The notes under the pieces are model-generated. The model did no database searches. It saw nothing but the letters and a program-made list of their open reading frames with translations, and was not told where the DNA came from. A stretch of 64,000 nucleotides of DNA from a virus. This document shows positions 49,648 through 58,730 of this stretch, piece by piece. The stretch's first letter is position 1, and each line of letters begins with the position of its first letter. The position numbers were made by a program, and so were the translations under genes. The DNA lies in the IMG/VR virus record IMGVR_UViG_3300022752_000019, positions 62,001 to 126,000 of that record. One strand, given 5' to 3'.

Positions 49648-51375
49648 TCAGAACGCGCCGCCGCCGCCGGCCGAAGCCTGGATCGGAGAACGAACGACCA
49701 TGAACCGCTCGGAGGTGAAGGTCTGCTGCGCAGAGACAGGGTCGCTGTCGAAGCAGAGGAACTGCACCTGAACGCTCTTGTTGAAGTAGGCGGGGAGCTC
49801 GGCCCATGCCTCGAACCGACCGGCGCCCTGGCGGCTCATGTTGAACCACGAGGTGAACCCGGTCTGGTTGTTGTTGGACAGAGCCGAACCAGCCGACGCC
49901 GCGTTGTAGAGGGTCGGGTTGGAGCCGCCGCCGATCGTCTGAGCGAGGATGAGGGCCTGACCGTTGCCGAAGGTGTCCGGATCCTCGAGAGCGCCGGTCT
50001 CGCCATCGTTGATGGTGAGGCCGAAGCGAACGCGGAACGCGGCAGCCGCGGAGTAGACCTCGGAGGGCACCGAGGGGGTCAGACGGGCGTTGGTGGACAC
50101 CTGGAGGGTGTCAACCACGGCCTTGATGGCCGCGATGTCAGCAGACATCGTCGCGCCCGCAGGAGCGCCGAGCTTGCTGTCGATCGCGGTCACGTCGCCA
50201 GCGATGGCGGCCGTCTCCGTCTTGATGGCGTCCAGACCGTAGGTGGCGTTGGTCAGCTCCTCATGCGCCTCGCGCAGGAGGTAGCCGGCCGTGCCAGCCG
50301 TGGTGTAGGAAGCCAGGTCCTCAGCCCACACGTCGGTGCCAGCCAGGTTGTCGTAGATCTTCTTCAGACCCTCGGCAACGCTGACGGGGTTACCGGCGAT
50401 GGCGCCGCCCGCGAACACCGCGCTCACGTCGCCGATCTCGGTCGCAAGACCGTCCACGACGCCGTCGATGGTGTCCACCTTGGTCTCGATCGAGTCGACA
50501 ACCGAGTCAACGGTGTCGAGCTTGCTCTCGATGTTGCCCAGGTCGGTGTCAACGCTGTCGAGACGGGTCTCGAGGGCGCTGAGGCCGTAGGTGGCATCCT
50601 CGACAGCCGCCTTGATCGCGTCCACGTTGCTGTCCACGGTGGCGAGGTCGCCGCTCAGAGCAGCGATCTTGCCGAACACGGTAGCAGCGGACGAGGTGTC
50701 AGCGGCGAGACCGATCAGGTCCTCAGCGGCCTCAGAAGCAGCCACGGTGCGGTCGAGCAGCGCGTCGAGACGGCCGCCGTCAGCCCAGTCACCCTGGAGC
50801 TCGTTGGTGTCGGCGAGGATCGAGGTGACGTCGCCCTGGAGCGAGCCAACCTCGGAGTCGATCGTGTCGATGAGGGACTTCAGCGCGCCGAGGCCGTCGG
50901 TGGCGTTGTCCAGGTCATCCTGAACACCGTCAACCTTGTTGAAGATCTCAGCGAGCGCAGCAGCGACAGTCGCCGGAGCAGAGATGCCCGAGAACGACTC
51001 ACCACTGACGTCGCCGATCTCAGCGGCGAGGTTGTCCACGACGGTGTCCACAGTCGCCACGTCCGTGAGGACCTGAGCGATGTGGTTGGCCGGAGCGTAC
51101 GCCCACAGCGGGATACGAACCGACTCGGTGCCGGACGTAACCACCGCGTAGTACATGTTGTCCGCGGTCATGTTCGCCGAGAGGACCTTGAGCGCGTAGA
51201 GACCGCCGCCCATGTCGTCAACGGACACGCCGGACGCGAGGGTGGAGTCGGCGCCGGAGGCGTCGTTGGCGACATAGACCGTGGCCGTCGGGTTGAGTGA
51301 GGCCGCGGACATCTGGAACGGCCAGTAGGCGTTCTTGCCAGAGGGAACGATGCGATCAAAAACCATGGTAGCCAT
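49648..51375 (-). CDS. Fibre-like structural protein with coiled-coil heptad repeats
   Basis: 575 residues. An N-terminal globular domain (about 1-120, SGKNAYWPFQMSAASLNP) is followed by 250 residues of heptad-like repeats rich in VD, LD and IE (for example LGNIESKLDTVDSVVDSIET), then a C-terminal globular domain (SWFNMSRQGAGRFEAWAELP) and a Gly tail. This is the layout of a trimeric tail or whisker fibre. It has its own upstream gap of 58 bp, GAGAGG before the ATG, and a hairpin after the stop, which points to separate strong expression. An alternative is a major decoration protein. Confidence 0.65.
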   Translation of the reverse strand: MATMVFDRIVPSGKNAYWPFQMSAASLNPTATVYVANDASGADSTLASGVSVDDMGGGLYALKVLSANMTADNMYYAVVTSGTESVRIPLWAYAPANHIAQVLTDVATVDTVVDNLAAEIGDVSGESFSGISAPATVAAALAEIFNKVDGVQDDLDNATDGLGALKSLIDTIDSEVGSLQGDVTSILADTNELQGDWADGGRLDALLDRTVAASEAAEDLIGLAADTSSAATVFGKIAALSGDLATVDSNVDAIKAAVEDATYGLSALETRLDSVDTDLGNIESKLDTVDSVVDSIETKVDTIDGVVDGLATEIGDVSAVFAGGAIAGNPVSVAEGLKKIYDNLAGTDVWAEDLASYTTAGTAGYLLREAHEELTNATYGLDAIKTETAAIAGDVTAIDSKLGAPAGATMSADIAAIKAVVDTLQVSTNARLTPSVPSEVYSAAAAFRVRFGLTINDGETGALEDPDTFGNGQALILAQTIGGGSNPTLYNAASAGSALSNNNQTGFTSWFNMSRQGAGRFEAWAELPAYFNKSVQVQFLCFDSDPVSAQQTFTSERFMVVRSPIQASAGGGGAF

Positions 51376-51433
51376 GGAGAACCTCTCGTCTTGGGGGTCG
51401 AACGGAGGCGGACGCTAACTGCGTCGCTCTTGC

Positions 51434-51646
51434 TTACTGCTTACGGATCTGGTTCTTCAACGTCTGGTACGTGCTGAAGAACCTACACTCTTCAGTGGAC
51501 GGCCACTTTGATTCGGCCTGGTCCAGTTCCTCTGGTGTGATGCTAAACACCCAGAACACGCGCCGACCTTCACGCTTCACAGACACGATGGAGTGCCCAC
51601 GAGAGACGAGGTACGAGGCAAATGCCATGTCCTGGGTTTCAAACAT
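51434..51646 (-). CDS. DUF5659-like small protein
   Basis: 70 residues. FETQDMAFASYLVSRGHSI followed by REGRRVFWVFSITPEEL matches the layout of DUF5659 (F.T.D..LA.YL...GH.L, then strand GRRV.FVF). This short family is found in phages and mobile elements with unknown function. TAATG overlap with the upstream gene, so it is coupled. Confidence 0.65.
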   Translation of the reverse strand: MFETQDMAFASYLVSRGHSIVSVKREGRRVFWVFSITPEELDQAESKWPSTEECRFFSTYQTLKNQIRKQ

Positions 51647-51885
51647 TAGGAGAGGGCCGAGGAGAGAGTCGGAAAGAACTCGGAGATAAACTCTTCCGAG
51701 TGGAGACGAGACAACTCTACCGCACGGCGCCGTAGTTGTCTACTTCCCGTCCTGCCTTCGTACGCTATTAGTAGAAGTTCTTTTTCCTTTAAAAGTCTCT
51801 CCTCCTCAATGCGTAACAACTCTAACACATCACTGGCGATCGCATCAATCCGCAGAGAAAACTCCCCCGTCGTCTCGGTCGCCAT
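51646..51885 (-). CDS. Small helical protein, 79 aa
   Basis: Immediately downstream of and coupled (TGATG) to the sigma factor gene. Strongly helical and charged (LRIDAIASDVLELLRIEEERLLKEKELLLIAYEG), then RQLRRRAVELSRL. Could be a sigma partner or anti-sigma because of position and size, but no motif shows it. Confidence 0.55.
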   Translation of the reverse strand: MATETTGEFSLRIDAIASDVLELLRIEEERLLKEKELLLIAYEGRTGSRQLRRRAVELSRLHSEEFISEFFPTLSSALS

Positions 51886-52718
51886 CAGAAGTTTTCCTCA
51901 TACGCTTTGTACTTGTCCGCGATCTTCTTCTTGACCTGGGACACCTTAGAGTCACTCCACCCGAGGGAGCGTGCAATTTCGCCGGTCGAGGAGGTCTGCT
52001 TCTTACCGCTTAGTCCGAAGAGGTAGCTGAAGACCTGCTGCTCCTCCGTGGTCAGCTCGTACGGCAACATCTCGACAATCTCACGATGGACGGGAGACAT
52101 TTCCGTAAACGGGTTGAGGTCCATCCCTCCTTCTTCGCCACCGGAGGGGATCACGAAGATGTCCGGGCGCATCTCGAGCTTGAGGCGCTCCACCTTCTTT
52201 ACGCCGATCTTCATCCGGTCTGCAATCTCGAGGCTCGTCGGAGGACGCCCAAGCTCCTCGGTGAGTGAGTCCTGCGTCCGCTGAAGCTCTCCAATCTTGT
52301 GTGCCTGTGCCTCGACGATGCGCGTAAAGTTCTGATGCTTCTTCACGAAGCGGTTGAGCCCGCGCAAGTTTGTCGTCACATGGGTCGTGATCTGCGCCCC
52401 GCGCGACGGGTCGTACTTCTTAAGCGCCTTGACTGTCAGCGCGCGAGCCTCGGCTTCGATGGCAGGTCGATACATGCGCGGAGGCGCATGGCGGTTGACC
52501 TGCGCAGTGATCACCGGATTCAACGAGTTCAAGAGGGGCTGGAGCTTCTCTGGGTTCTCGTTGGAGACCTTCCACTGCCTCCAGAGGTCAAGCTCGGTCG
52601 CAGCCTTTCCGGTGTAAGGCACGGCCTTGCCGGAGGGATCTTTCTGCTCCCAGGTTTCCGGGAACTGAAAGGGATCCTTCTCTGCCAGCTTCTCAAGCCT
52701 TTCCCGGAGAGTTCTCAT
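51885..52718 (-). CDS. Sigma-70 family RNA polymerase sigma factor
   Basis: 277 residues, coupled by ATGA to its upstream gene. Region 2-like: ARALTVKALKKYDPSRGAQITTHVTTNLRGLNRFVKK (shorter than group 1 sigmas, with YDPSRGAQ... as in RpoD YDPxxGxxF). Region 3-like: LTEELGRPPTSLEIADRM followed by KVERLK. Region 4 helix-turn-helix: LTTEEQQVFSYLFGL, then STGEIARSLGWSDSKVSQVKKKIADK. Directs polymerase to promoters. Since the phage carries its own beta/beta-prime, it may serve that enzyme; a host-directed role is the alternative. It lies in the middle of the tail operon, so it is made late or from read-through. Confidence 0.88.
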   Translation of the reverse strand: MRTLRERLEKLAEKDPFQFPETWEQKDPSGKAVPYTGKAATELDLWRQWKVSNENPEKLQPLLNSLNPVITAQVNRHAPPRMYRPAIEAEARALTVKALKKYDPSRGAQITTHVTTNLRGLNRFVKKHQNFTRIVEAQAHKIGELQRTQDSLTEELGRPPTSLEIADRMKIGVKKVERLKLEMRPDIFVIPSGGEEGGMDLNPFTEMSPVHREIVEMLPYELTTEEQQVFSYLFGLSGKKQTSSTGEIARSLGWSDSKVSQVKKKIADKYKAYEENF

Positions 52719-52960
52719 CGAGACTCGACGGCCCTCTTTAGCAGCTTCGACGCTTGTTCGGCTGACACGCCAAGACGCACATTTCTGCCGTAGTGTTCCT
52801 TGTTCGTGAACAAAGAAGCAAGTTGACGGTACGCGCGTTCTGCCAGAACGTCGCGCGACTTAAACAGGTCGTCTAAGAGAAGATTGGTGTCGCGGAGGTT
52901 GAGGGTTTCCGCAGCAGACGAAAGTTGCGCCTCTGGTCTGCGCTGAAAGAGGTCACTCAT
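52715..52960 (-). CDS. Small helical protein, 81 aa
   Basis: Between two small genes upstream of the sigma factor; ends coupled with its start (ATGA). Helical (AAETLNLRDTNLLLDDLFKSRDVLAERAYRQL). No family. A sigma regulator or tail chaperone cannot be distinguished. Confidence 0.55.
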   Translation of the reverse strand: MSDLFQRRPEAQLSSAAETLNLRDTNLLLDDLFKSRDVLAERAYRQLASLFTNKEHYGRNVRLGVSAEQASKLLKRAVESR

Positions 52961-53193
52961 CAGTGGGATCCTTTCATGGCTGCGAGCTGGTGAGCGGTTT
53001 GCAGGTCTCGTAGCTGACGGCTATTCCTACCTTCTTTTAGATCTCGTAGCGAGCCTCCCGCATACATCCCTCCTCCGAGAAGACCGATAGAAGCAAGGCC
53101 GCCGAGAGCCTTTTGATCTGGAGTAAGAGACGCAATGGACGCCATCTTGTCAAGTTCTGCAAAAAAGCCTTGAAACACAGCCCGACTGATCAT
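52960..53193 (-). CDS. Small protein with Gly-rich hydrophobic segment, 77 aa
   Basis: ATG 53193, 2 nt after the upstream stop; downstream TGATG coupling. Central stretch ALGGLASIGLLGGGMYAGG could insert in a membrane or act as a flexible Gly-rich segment; charged helices surround it. Resembles short membrane-perturbing stretches in other virion proteins here (6391-8250 gene). Unknown. Confidence 0.55.
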   Translation of the reverse strand: MISRAVFQGFFAELDKMASIASLTPDQKALGGLASIGLLGGGMYAGGSLRDLKEGRNSRQLRDLQTAHQLAAMKGSH

Positions 53194-53195
53194 AG

Positions 53196-56100
53196 CTACC
53201 CTCTCTTACCGATTCCGGTGATTGAAGTTACCCCTAACGCGCTGTTTCCGTCAATGGCAGAGACGTAGTCTTTGACCCTTTTTGCGCGCTCAGCACGCGG
53301 GTCAAGTCTGGTAGCCTCCTGCTTGTCGATTGTAAACGGATCTTGGCCCCCGGAGTGCCCAGTGTGCCTAAGCCCGGCATCCAAGATGTCCAGGAACTCA
53401 AGTTCTGTCCCGTAGTCGCTACGGCCGAAGTTTACCGCGTTGGAGTGGAAGCCTCCATAGTACTTTGCATCCGCAGGCAACGGCGAGGGCGGCGGAGGCT
53501 CGACGTTTACGACTGCTTTTTTTGTAGTGTCATACCTGACCCGTTTCGAGCCGAGGACCTCGGAGAACGTCGCAACATCTCTGCGCGTATACTCGTAGAT
53601 CCACTCAAGCGGATCGGGCGCGATCTCTCCAGAAGACCCAGAGTCCACGCGAGCTACCTGCTTTGCGTAGGTGATGCAGAGCTGATCTACGGCCTCTTCC
53701 ACGCTGTTTACTGAGAACTTGGAGTTCTGCACGTCATCGACGATCGCGCGCGTACCGAAGAACGGGTCGTAGATCTCACTCGAAATCCGCTCGGCCCCGT
53801 ACGCATCCGACATCCAAATCGGACGCAGTGACTCCTCGACTGGTAAAATCTTCTCTGGATCGACTTGGCCGCCAAGGTCCGCCTCGAACTGCGAACCGGG
53901 CAGGATTAGCGGCATGTAACTAATAACATATTGTCCACTGTTATAGAAAAACCGTGTAAGCACGATGTCCGTCTCAGAATCCAGCGGTCCGAGATCGAAC
54001 TCAGTTGGAAGCGCCGTGCTGATCGAGATCTCAGTGTTGTCTGTGTCCTCTACGCCGTCACTGGTATCTTGCGCCTCGACTGCCGTTCGGACCCATACAA
54101 GCGTTGGAGTTCCCGTCCACGACCCGGACTTGACGTCCTTGCCTCGGTAACGAACACTCTTAAACGTGGTGACGCTTGTCTCAGCCTCATCGCTGCTTGC
54201 ATCGTAGGAGGCTCCCACTGCGGGAAGGCTGGTTGGGTCAATGACCTGCTTTGGAGTAGCGCCATACTGGACCTCGAACAGCTGCGCGTCGTTCAGAAGA
54301 TCCTCGATCTTAGACCGCTTAAATGAAGCAGCGATCGCCGCCCAACCGAAGTCGAAATCTTTCCCACTTTCGGCTACGGTCCTCTTTTGACCCATCGGAA
54401 TGAAAATCCCTTCACCACCAAGCTGTTGATCCGCTCGAGACGGGTCTTGGATCTCAAGGGTTCCTTCACGGTTAATCAGCGTCGAGAACAGGTCGTCGGT
54501 CTTGTCTCCCGTGCGATGTGACCGAACATGTGTCAGTCGAACCTGGGTCTGCGACCCCGCCTGAGAGATAGAATGAGTGACGGCCTGAACCATTCCCAGC
54601 TTAAAGCTTCGGTTTAGACGAAAGTCAGGGTTGCCTGCCTCCTCGGAGGTAATTACCGCGTCGATGACTACTCCTGGAAAGCCGCAGATGATGTGAGGGC
54701 TAAATGCAAGTGACACCGACGCCTGACGAGCCTGATACCGCTCATTCAGAAGATGGAAGTGCGCAATCTTGGGGGCGTAAAGGGCAAGCTCTCCAGTCTC
54801 GTCCGTCTCAGTCGTCGATGCTCCGGAGTCCTTGTTGATGTAGAACATCGTATCGAGCATGCGCTCAAACTTCGGCACGACTCCGCTGAACTTCTCGTGG
54901 TCGTAGATGATGATCTCGGCCGCACTGTTGAGGCCTTGGCTTTCGAGCGAAGCACGCCCGTTGATCTGCGGAGCGAAGATGGTGTTGCTGACTGCGGCGC
55001 TGTTCTCCGCAAACTCAAATCCGACGTTTAGAGACAGTCGCGAGGTTTCGCGCATCATCTCTCTTTGCGCTGTAAATGCTTGGATCATGTCGGGAAACAT
55101 GACATTGCTGCGCGGAGGGGACACGAACCACACGTCAGGACGTAGAACAAACGAGTGCAGGCGCTCACGCGGACTCGTCGGACCAGAATCCAGCCTTACA
55201 TCCTCAACGGTAGTCGGCGTAACCCCCGGGATGTCTGCGTACTGCACATGAACTGGATCGTTGCCGATTCCAAGGATGGAGTCGAAAAGGGGGTCAATTT
55301 TTTGACCACGGCCAATCTTAAGGAGCACATGAAGCAGAGGGGTCTTGGCCCCGCTTAAGATAGCACCGAATGTCCTCCAGTCCTCTGCAAGGATGAGATC
55401 CGAAGTCAGCAATTCTTGGCTGCTAGAGTAGATCGTGGCGTAGATATCCGGATAGGCAACAATCCGTGCACGGAGCTGTGCAACGTCGGTCACGGAGACG
55501 TCTCTCAGGCTCAGTCGATAAAGGGCGTTTCTGAGCCTCAGATACCAACTTCCTTGACCGTCAACACGCTCCAAGCCCTTCCCCGGTGCGTGCGTCTTAT
55601 AAGGCATTCTCACGTTACCCAGCGCAGGAGCGTCTACCGGGCCCAGGATCTTTGCTTTCGTGACCTTGTCTTGGTCCAGGTATCTAAAGCGAATATCGAT
55701 AGCAAGGCCTCGCTCGTGCGCCGTGAGTGTCTCGTCCCCAGGCGCGTTCTCTCTGTACGCAGACGTGATGTAGACCTCTGCCGGACCTCCCTTCAGAACT
55801 CCACGTCGAAGAGTGTCATCTACTATCTTAAGGAACGGAGTTACCTCGTCTACGAACTTCTTTGAGAGGGACAACGTATTCGCGCGTCCTGACGCCGCAA
55901 ATTCGCTGAAGGTTGCGTCCTGTGACGTCTCTGCCAGTGGGATCGAGAACTCGGGTACGTCCCGATTTGGGTACGTTGGCTTAGTAAGGCTGACTCCTGG
56001 GACATACTTTGCCACAGGGTTCGGCACCATCGCGTACATGATGTAGTTCAGGACAATGTCTACGACCCGCCTGAAGGAGATGACGCTTCCCTCAGAGCCA

Positions 56101-56825
56101 ATCTTGTTCCTGAGCCAGTCGGAGAACTGCACTGCATCGAAGATCTTCGCGGCAGTTTCTCCGGAGTCAGCTACGAGCGTCTCCAGCAGGCGTACTTGCC
56201 GCTCATGGACAGTCGTCCACTGATTGACTCCGTAGGTGTGGCCCTGAACGCCCACCAGTCTTTCGATAATCGCAAGTAGACCTCCCAACACACTCGAGCT
56301 GACGGGGCTGGCGGAACTTGTAGGTCCGAGCTGAGAAAGCTGCCGAATCATCTCGGAGGGCGAGTTGATGATGTTGTCAAACTCAGAGTCCAGCGTTGCA
56401 AGGAACCTCGAGCTGTTTGCTAAGATTGGATTATTTTGGTCATCGCTGGTAGTGAAATTCATGCTGTAGATGTAAGAGGTATCGAGGACGTTCGAGAAAT
56501 CCATGCAGTTGAGGGTTACGGACCGCGACCCCATTCCAACTTTGCTCTGAGAAATGCTGAATACTTCGCCGCAAAACAGCAACCTGTAGTCGCTGTTGTC
56601 TGGGCTACTCTTTCCGCTGTTCTTGAATTTGATGTGGTCAAGGTAGAAGAGGTGGACAATCGTTCTTGGGAGGATCAGGTCTACCGTGTCGTGTGGGACG
56701 ATGTCGATGCTTGCGGTCGCGGCCGTACCTACCGCAGCACTGACCGAGGCTCCGATCACGGGAACTTGGATCCCTTCGAGGTAGAGCCGCAGGTCAAGGA
56801 GGTAGCCAGGCGCAGACTGCATCAT
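53196..56825 (-). CDS. Tail hub protein with internal M15-like peptidase motif
   Basis: 1209 residues. The N-terminus (YLLDLRLYLEGIQVPVIGASVSAAVGTAATASIDIVP) has the look of baseplate hub/tail tip proteins of the gp27/gpD type, which form the base of the spike. Residues about 320-460 contain VYITSAYRENAPGDET and TAHERGLAIDIRF: H370-x6-D377 matches two zinc ligands of M15/D-Ala-D-Ala peptidases (SxHxxGxAxD). The usual third-ligand motif (EWH) is not obvious; a WYLRL stretch follows. It may digest peptidoglycan during entry or hold a degenerate fold. Confidence 0.65.
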   Translation of the reverse strand: MMQSAPGYLLDLRLYLEGIQVPVIGASVSAAVGTAATASIDIVPHDTVDLILPRTIVHLFYLDHIKFKNSGKSSPDNSDYRLLFCGEVFSISQSKVGMGSRSVTLNCMDFSNVLDTSYIYSMNFTTSDDQNNPILANSSRFLATLDSEFDNIINSPSEMIRQLSQLGPTSSASPVSSSVLGGLLAIIERLVGVQGHTYGVNQWTTVHERQVRLLETLVADSGETAAKIFDAVQFSDWLRNKIGSEGSVISFRRVVDIVLNYIMYAMVPNPVAKYVPGVSLTKPTYPNRDVPEFSIPLAETSQDATFSEFAASGRANTLSLSKKFVDEVTPFLKIVDDTLRRGVLKGGPAEVYITSAYRENAPGDETLTAHERGLAIDIRFRYLDQDKVTKAKILGPVDAPALGNVRMPYKTHAPGKGLERVDGQGSWYLRLRNALYRLSLRDVSVTDVAQLRARIVAYPDIYATIYSSSQELLTSDLILAEDWRTFGAILSGAKTPLLHVLLKIGRGQKIDPLFDSILGIGNDPVHVQYADIPGVTPTTVEDVRLDSGPTSPRERLHSFVLRPDVWFVSPPRSNVMFPDMIQAFTAQREMMRETSRLSLNVGFEFAENSAAVSNTIFAPQINGRASLESQGLNSAAEIIIYDHEKFSGVVPKFERMLDTMFYINKDSGASTTETDETGELALYAPKIAHFHLLNERYQARQASVSLAFSPHIICGFPGVVIDAVITSEEAGNPDFRLNRSFKLGMVQAVTHSISQAGSQTQVRLTHVRSHRTGDKTDDLFSTLINREGTLEIQDPSRADQQLGGEGIFIPMGQKRTVAESGKDFDFGWAAIAASFKRSKIEDLLNDAQLFEVQYGATPKQVIDPTSLPAVGASYDASSDEAETSVTTFKSVRYRGKDVKSGSWTGTPTLVWVRTAVEAQDTSDGVEDTDNTEISISTALPTEFDLGPLDSETDIVLTRFFYNSGQYVISYMPLILPGSQFEADLGGQVDPEKILPVEESLRPIWMSDAYGAERISSEIYDPFFGTRAIVDDVQNSKFSVNSVEEAVDQLCITYAKQVARVDSGSSGEIAPDPLEWIYEYTRRDVATFSEVLGSKRVRYDTTKKAVVNVEPPPPSPLPADAKYYGGFHSNAVNFGRSDYGTELEFLDILDAGLRHTGHSGGQDPFTIDKQEATRLDPRAERAKRVKDYVSAIDGNSALGVTSITGIGKRG

Positions 56826-58483
56826 AGGATCACCGACATGATCGCCCCAATGGTCCCAGGATAGATAACCCCTGTCTCTCCACGAAGCCGTGCAGCCTTG
56901 CTCTCTTGGACGAGACGCTCTTGCTCCGCGTTCCTCTGTGAACGTGCCACCTTCTCCTGAAAGTCTGACCGCTGAGCTGCGCCGAGATTACCGGAGTTCG
57001 GATTCGTAATGCTCTCTTGTAGCTTCTTGCGGCTATTAACCACACTCTTCCCAATAAAGAACGTCGCAACTCCAAACGCAGCTCTGCTGACGATTCGGAG
57101 CGTTTCGGACACTTTCTGGGCCTTATAGTTTGCCCAGTAGTACGATTCTGCCTGCTGCTCGAGAGAATCTGCGCCACGAACCACCGGGCCTGGGAACGGG
57201 GTGACGTCGATGCCGAAGGCTGCAAACGCGGCCACTGACTGTGGGGCGTATAGAGCAGCCTGCCCAGCTTGCGCTAACTCCCTCTTACGAATCTCGAAGT
57301 CTATCAATGCCTCTTGCACAAATGGAAAATTTACTGGGTAGTTTGTGTACTCATCGGTGTTCTGGTAATAGTAGCGTGAAGTGCGTTGGAGGGACTTTAG
57401 CAGGTCGTCCGAAATTTCTCCATCGGTGTTTGAGCGCAGAATGACCGTCTTGGCTGCTCCGGGCTCGTCGGAAAATGCCAAGATTTTTGATCCAAAGAAG
57501 TTTGTTAGTGCAAGACCTTGCAGGCTTTCTACCGCCGATCCCTCAGCAAAGAGCGAGTTCCTTGGAGGACCGGACGCAACGTAATTGATCGGAATTACCA
57601 AGTTCCGCCCAAACAAAAAGTTTCTTGCTTCTCGAACAGTGTTGTCAATTGCCGCATCAATCGCATTTAGAGCGGATGCAAACTTGGACATGCCGGAGGG
57701 CTCTGCCCGAAAAGGAGACAGCTTGATGTTGGTTCGGCGTACTGACGCTGTCGAACTCTCCTCAAGTCGGAGCTGATCCTCTGGACTCGAGAGGGCGCCG
57801 ACGCCCAGTAGGTCTTGTTTCTCACCAATTCGCCGCGGAGCCTCGTAGTAGATCTGCGAACGGACAAGCCTTTCGACGAATATAGAGAAGCTTACCTGGA
57901 TCGTGTAGGGATCCTGGGCAGTGATCATTGAGGTGCAGTTGGTGATGTATCCGCGGATAATGGTCGAGTCTCGGCCGTCGGCGTATGTCAGCTCCGCAAT
58001 TGAGTTTGAGGAAGCCAAGCTCGTTCCACGTAGAGACTGGCTGTAGTTTTCCCACCACTCCTTGTGCCACTCAAAGTCGGCTGAGTTCGGGAGGATGGCA
58101 GTGCAGGAGATGATCCGAGGCTGTTCTCCGAAGAAGAACGCGTAAGTGGCGCCGAATGTCGTGATGAACTGAGACTTTTCGTTCCGAGTCTCGGTTACGT
58201 TCTGAAGTAGGAAGTTATGCGTTGTAACAACCGGACGCCCGGTAGCGGGGGAGCTGGTGTTGATGAGTTGCGATCTTCCCGCCTTATCGACGATGGTCAG
58301 CGAGGCATGCGTATCCTTTGGGACCACAATCCCGCGCATTGGCCTACGAATGAAATCTGGGTTGTCAGTCTCAGCACGCATACCCCAGAACGAGATTTTA
58401 TCTTCACGCTCTCCGAGGTCCGCACTTAAAAATCTCCTGCTCATGTCAACTTCGGCTGCATTTTGGAATACAGTTACGCTCAT
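56822..58483 (-). CDS. Tail-tube/hub-associated structural protein, 553 aa
   Basis: N-terminal beta-rich half (FITTFGATYAFFFGEQPRIISCTAILPNS, then DPYTIQVSFSIFVERLV) resembles proteins that cap or initiate the tail tube in large myoviruses. The middle has a helical part, then the C-terminal 120 residues are a long charged helix with a hydrophobic segment (AAFGVATFFIGKSVV). Sits between the tape measure and the M15-containing hub, the usual position of hub genes. Function inferred from position and sequence look. Confidence 0.55.
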   Translation of the reverse strand: MSVTVFQNAAEVDMSRRFLSADLGEREDKISFWGMRAETDNPDFIRRPMRGIVVPKDTHASLTIVDKAGRSQLINTSSPATGRPVVTTHNFLLQNVTETRNEKSQFITTFGATYAFFFGEQPRIISCTAILPNSADFEWHKEWWENYSQSLRGTSLASSNSIAELTYADGRDSTIIRGYITNCTSMITAQDPYTIQVSFSIFVERLVRSQIYYEAPRRIGEKQDLLGVGALSSPEDQLRLEESSTASVRRTNIKLSPFRAEPSGMSKFASALNAIDAAIDNTVREARNFLFGRNLVIPINYVASGPPRNSLFAEGSAVESLQGLALTNFFGSKILAFSDEPGAAKTVILRSNTDGEISDDLLKSLQRTSRYYYQNTDEYTNYPVNFPFVQEALIDFEIRKRELAQAGQAALYAPQSVAAFAAFGIDVTPFPGPVVRGADSLEQQAESYYWANYKAQKVSETLRIVSRAAFGVATFFIGKSVVNSRKKLQESITNPNSGNLGAAQRSDFQEKVARSQRNAEQERLVQESKAARLRGETGVIYPGTIGAIMSVIL

Positions 58484-58728
58484 CGACGCACCACTGGAAC
58501 ACGGGACTGGATTAGAGCACTGATTGCTGAGTATTCCATCACGGACACGTACGCCTCCCTGGAGACGCGCTCAGCAACCAAGTTCCGTACTGCCTGCCGC
58601 ATGAAGTCATCCGCCGCAGGATACTCTACAATGGTGACCTCTCGCAGCAATCCTCTTTCATCGGTAATCTTGAACTGTCGCGCAGTACGAGAGTCCGAGA
58701 TGGCATCGAGAATCTGAACTGTTGACAT
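58480..58728 (-). CDS. Small tail protein, 82 aa
   Basis: ATG at 58728 with GGAGGAG 5 nt upstream, chosen over the GTG at 58734. Beta-alpha layout (RQFKITDERGLLREVTIVEYP then ADDFMRQAVRNLVAERVSREAYV). Overlaps the downstream gene by 4 nt; probable tail-tip connector. Unknown. Confidence 0.6.
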   Translation of the reverse strand: MSTVQILDAISDSRTARQFKITDERGLLREVTIVEYPAADDFMRQAVRNLVAERVSREAYVSVMEYSAISALIQSRVPVVRR

Positions 58729-58730
58729 GG

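Noticed and set aside
50263-51300. 345-aa plus-strand frame opposite the fibre-like gene
   Set aside because: Repeats mirror the heptad repeats of the real gene on the minus strand; low-complexity Val/Arg/Asp shadow.
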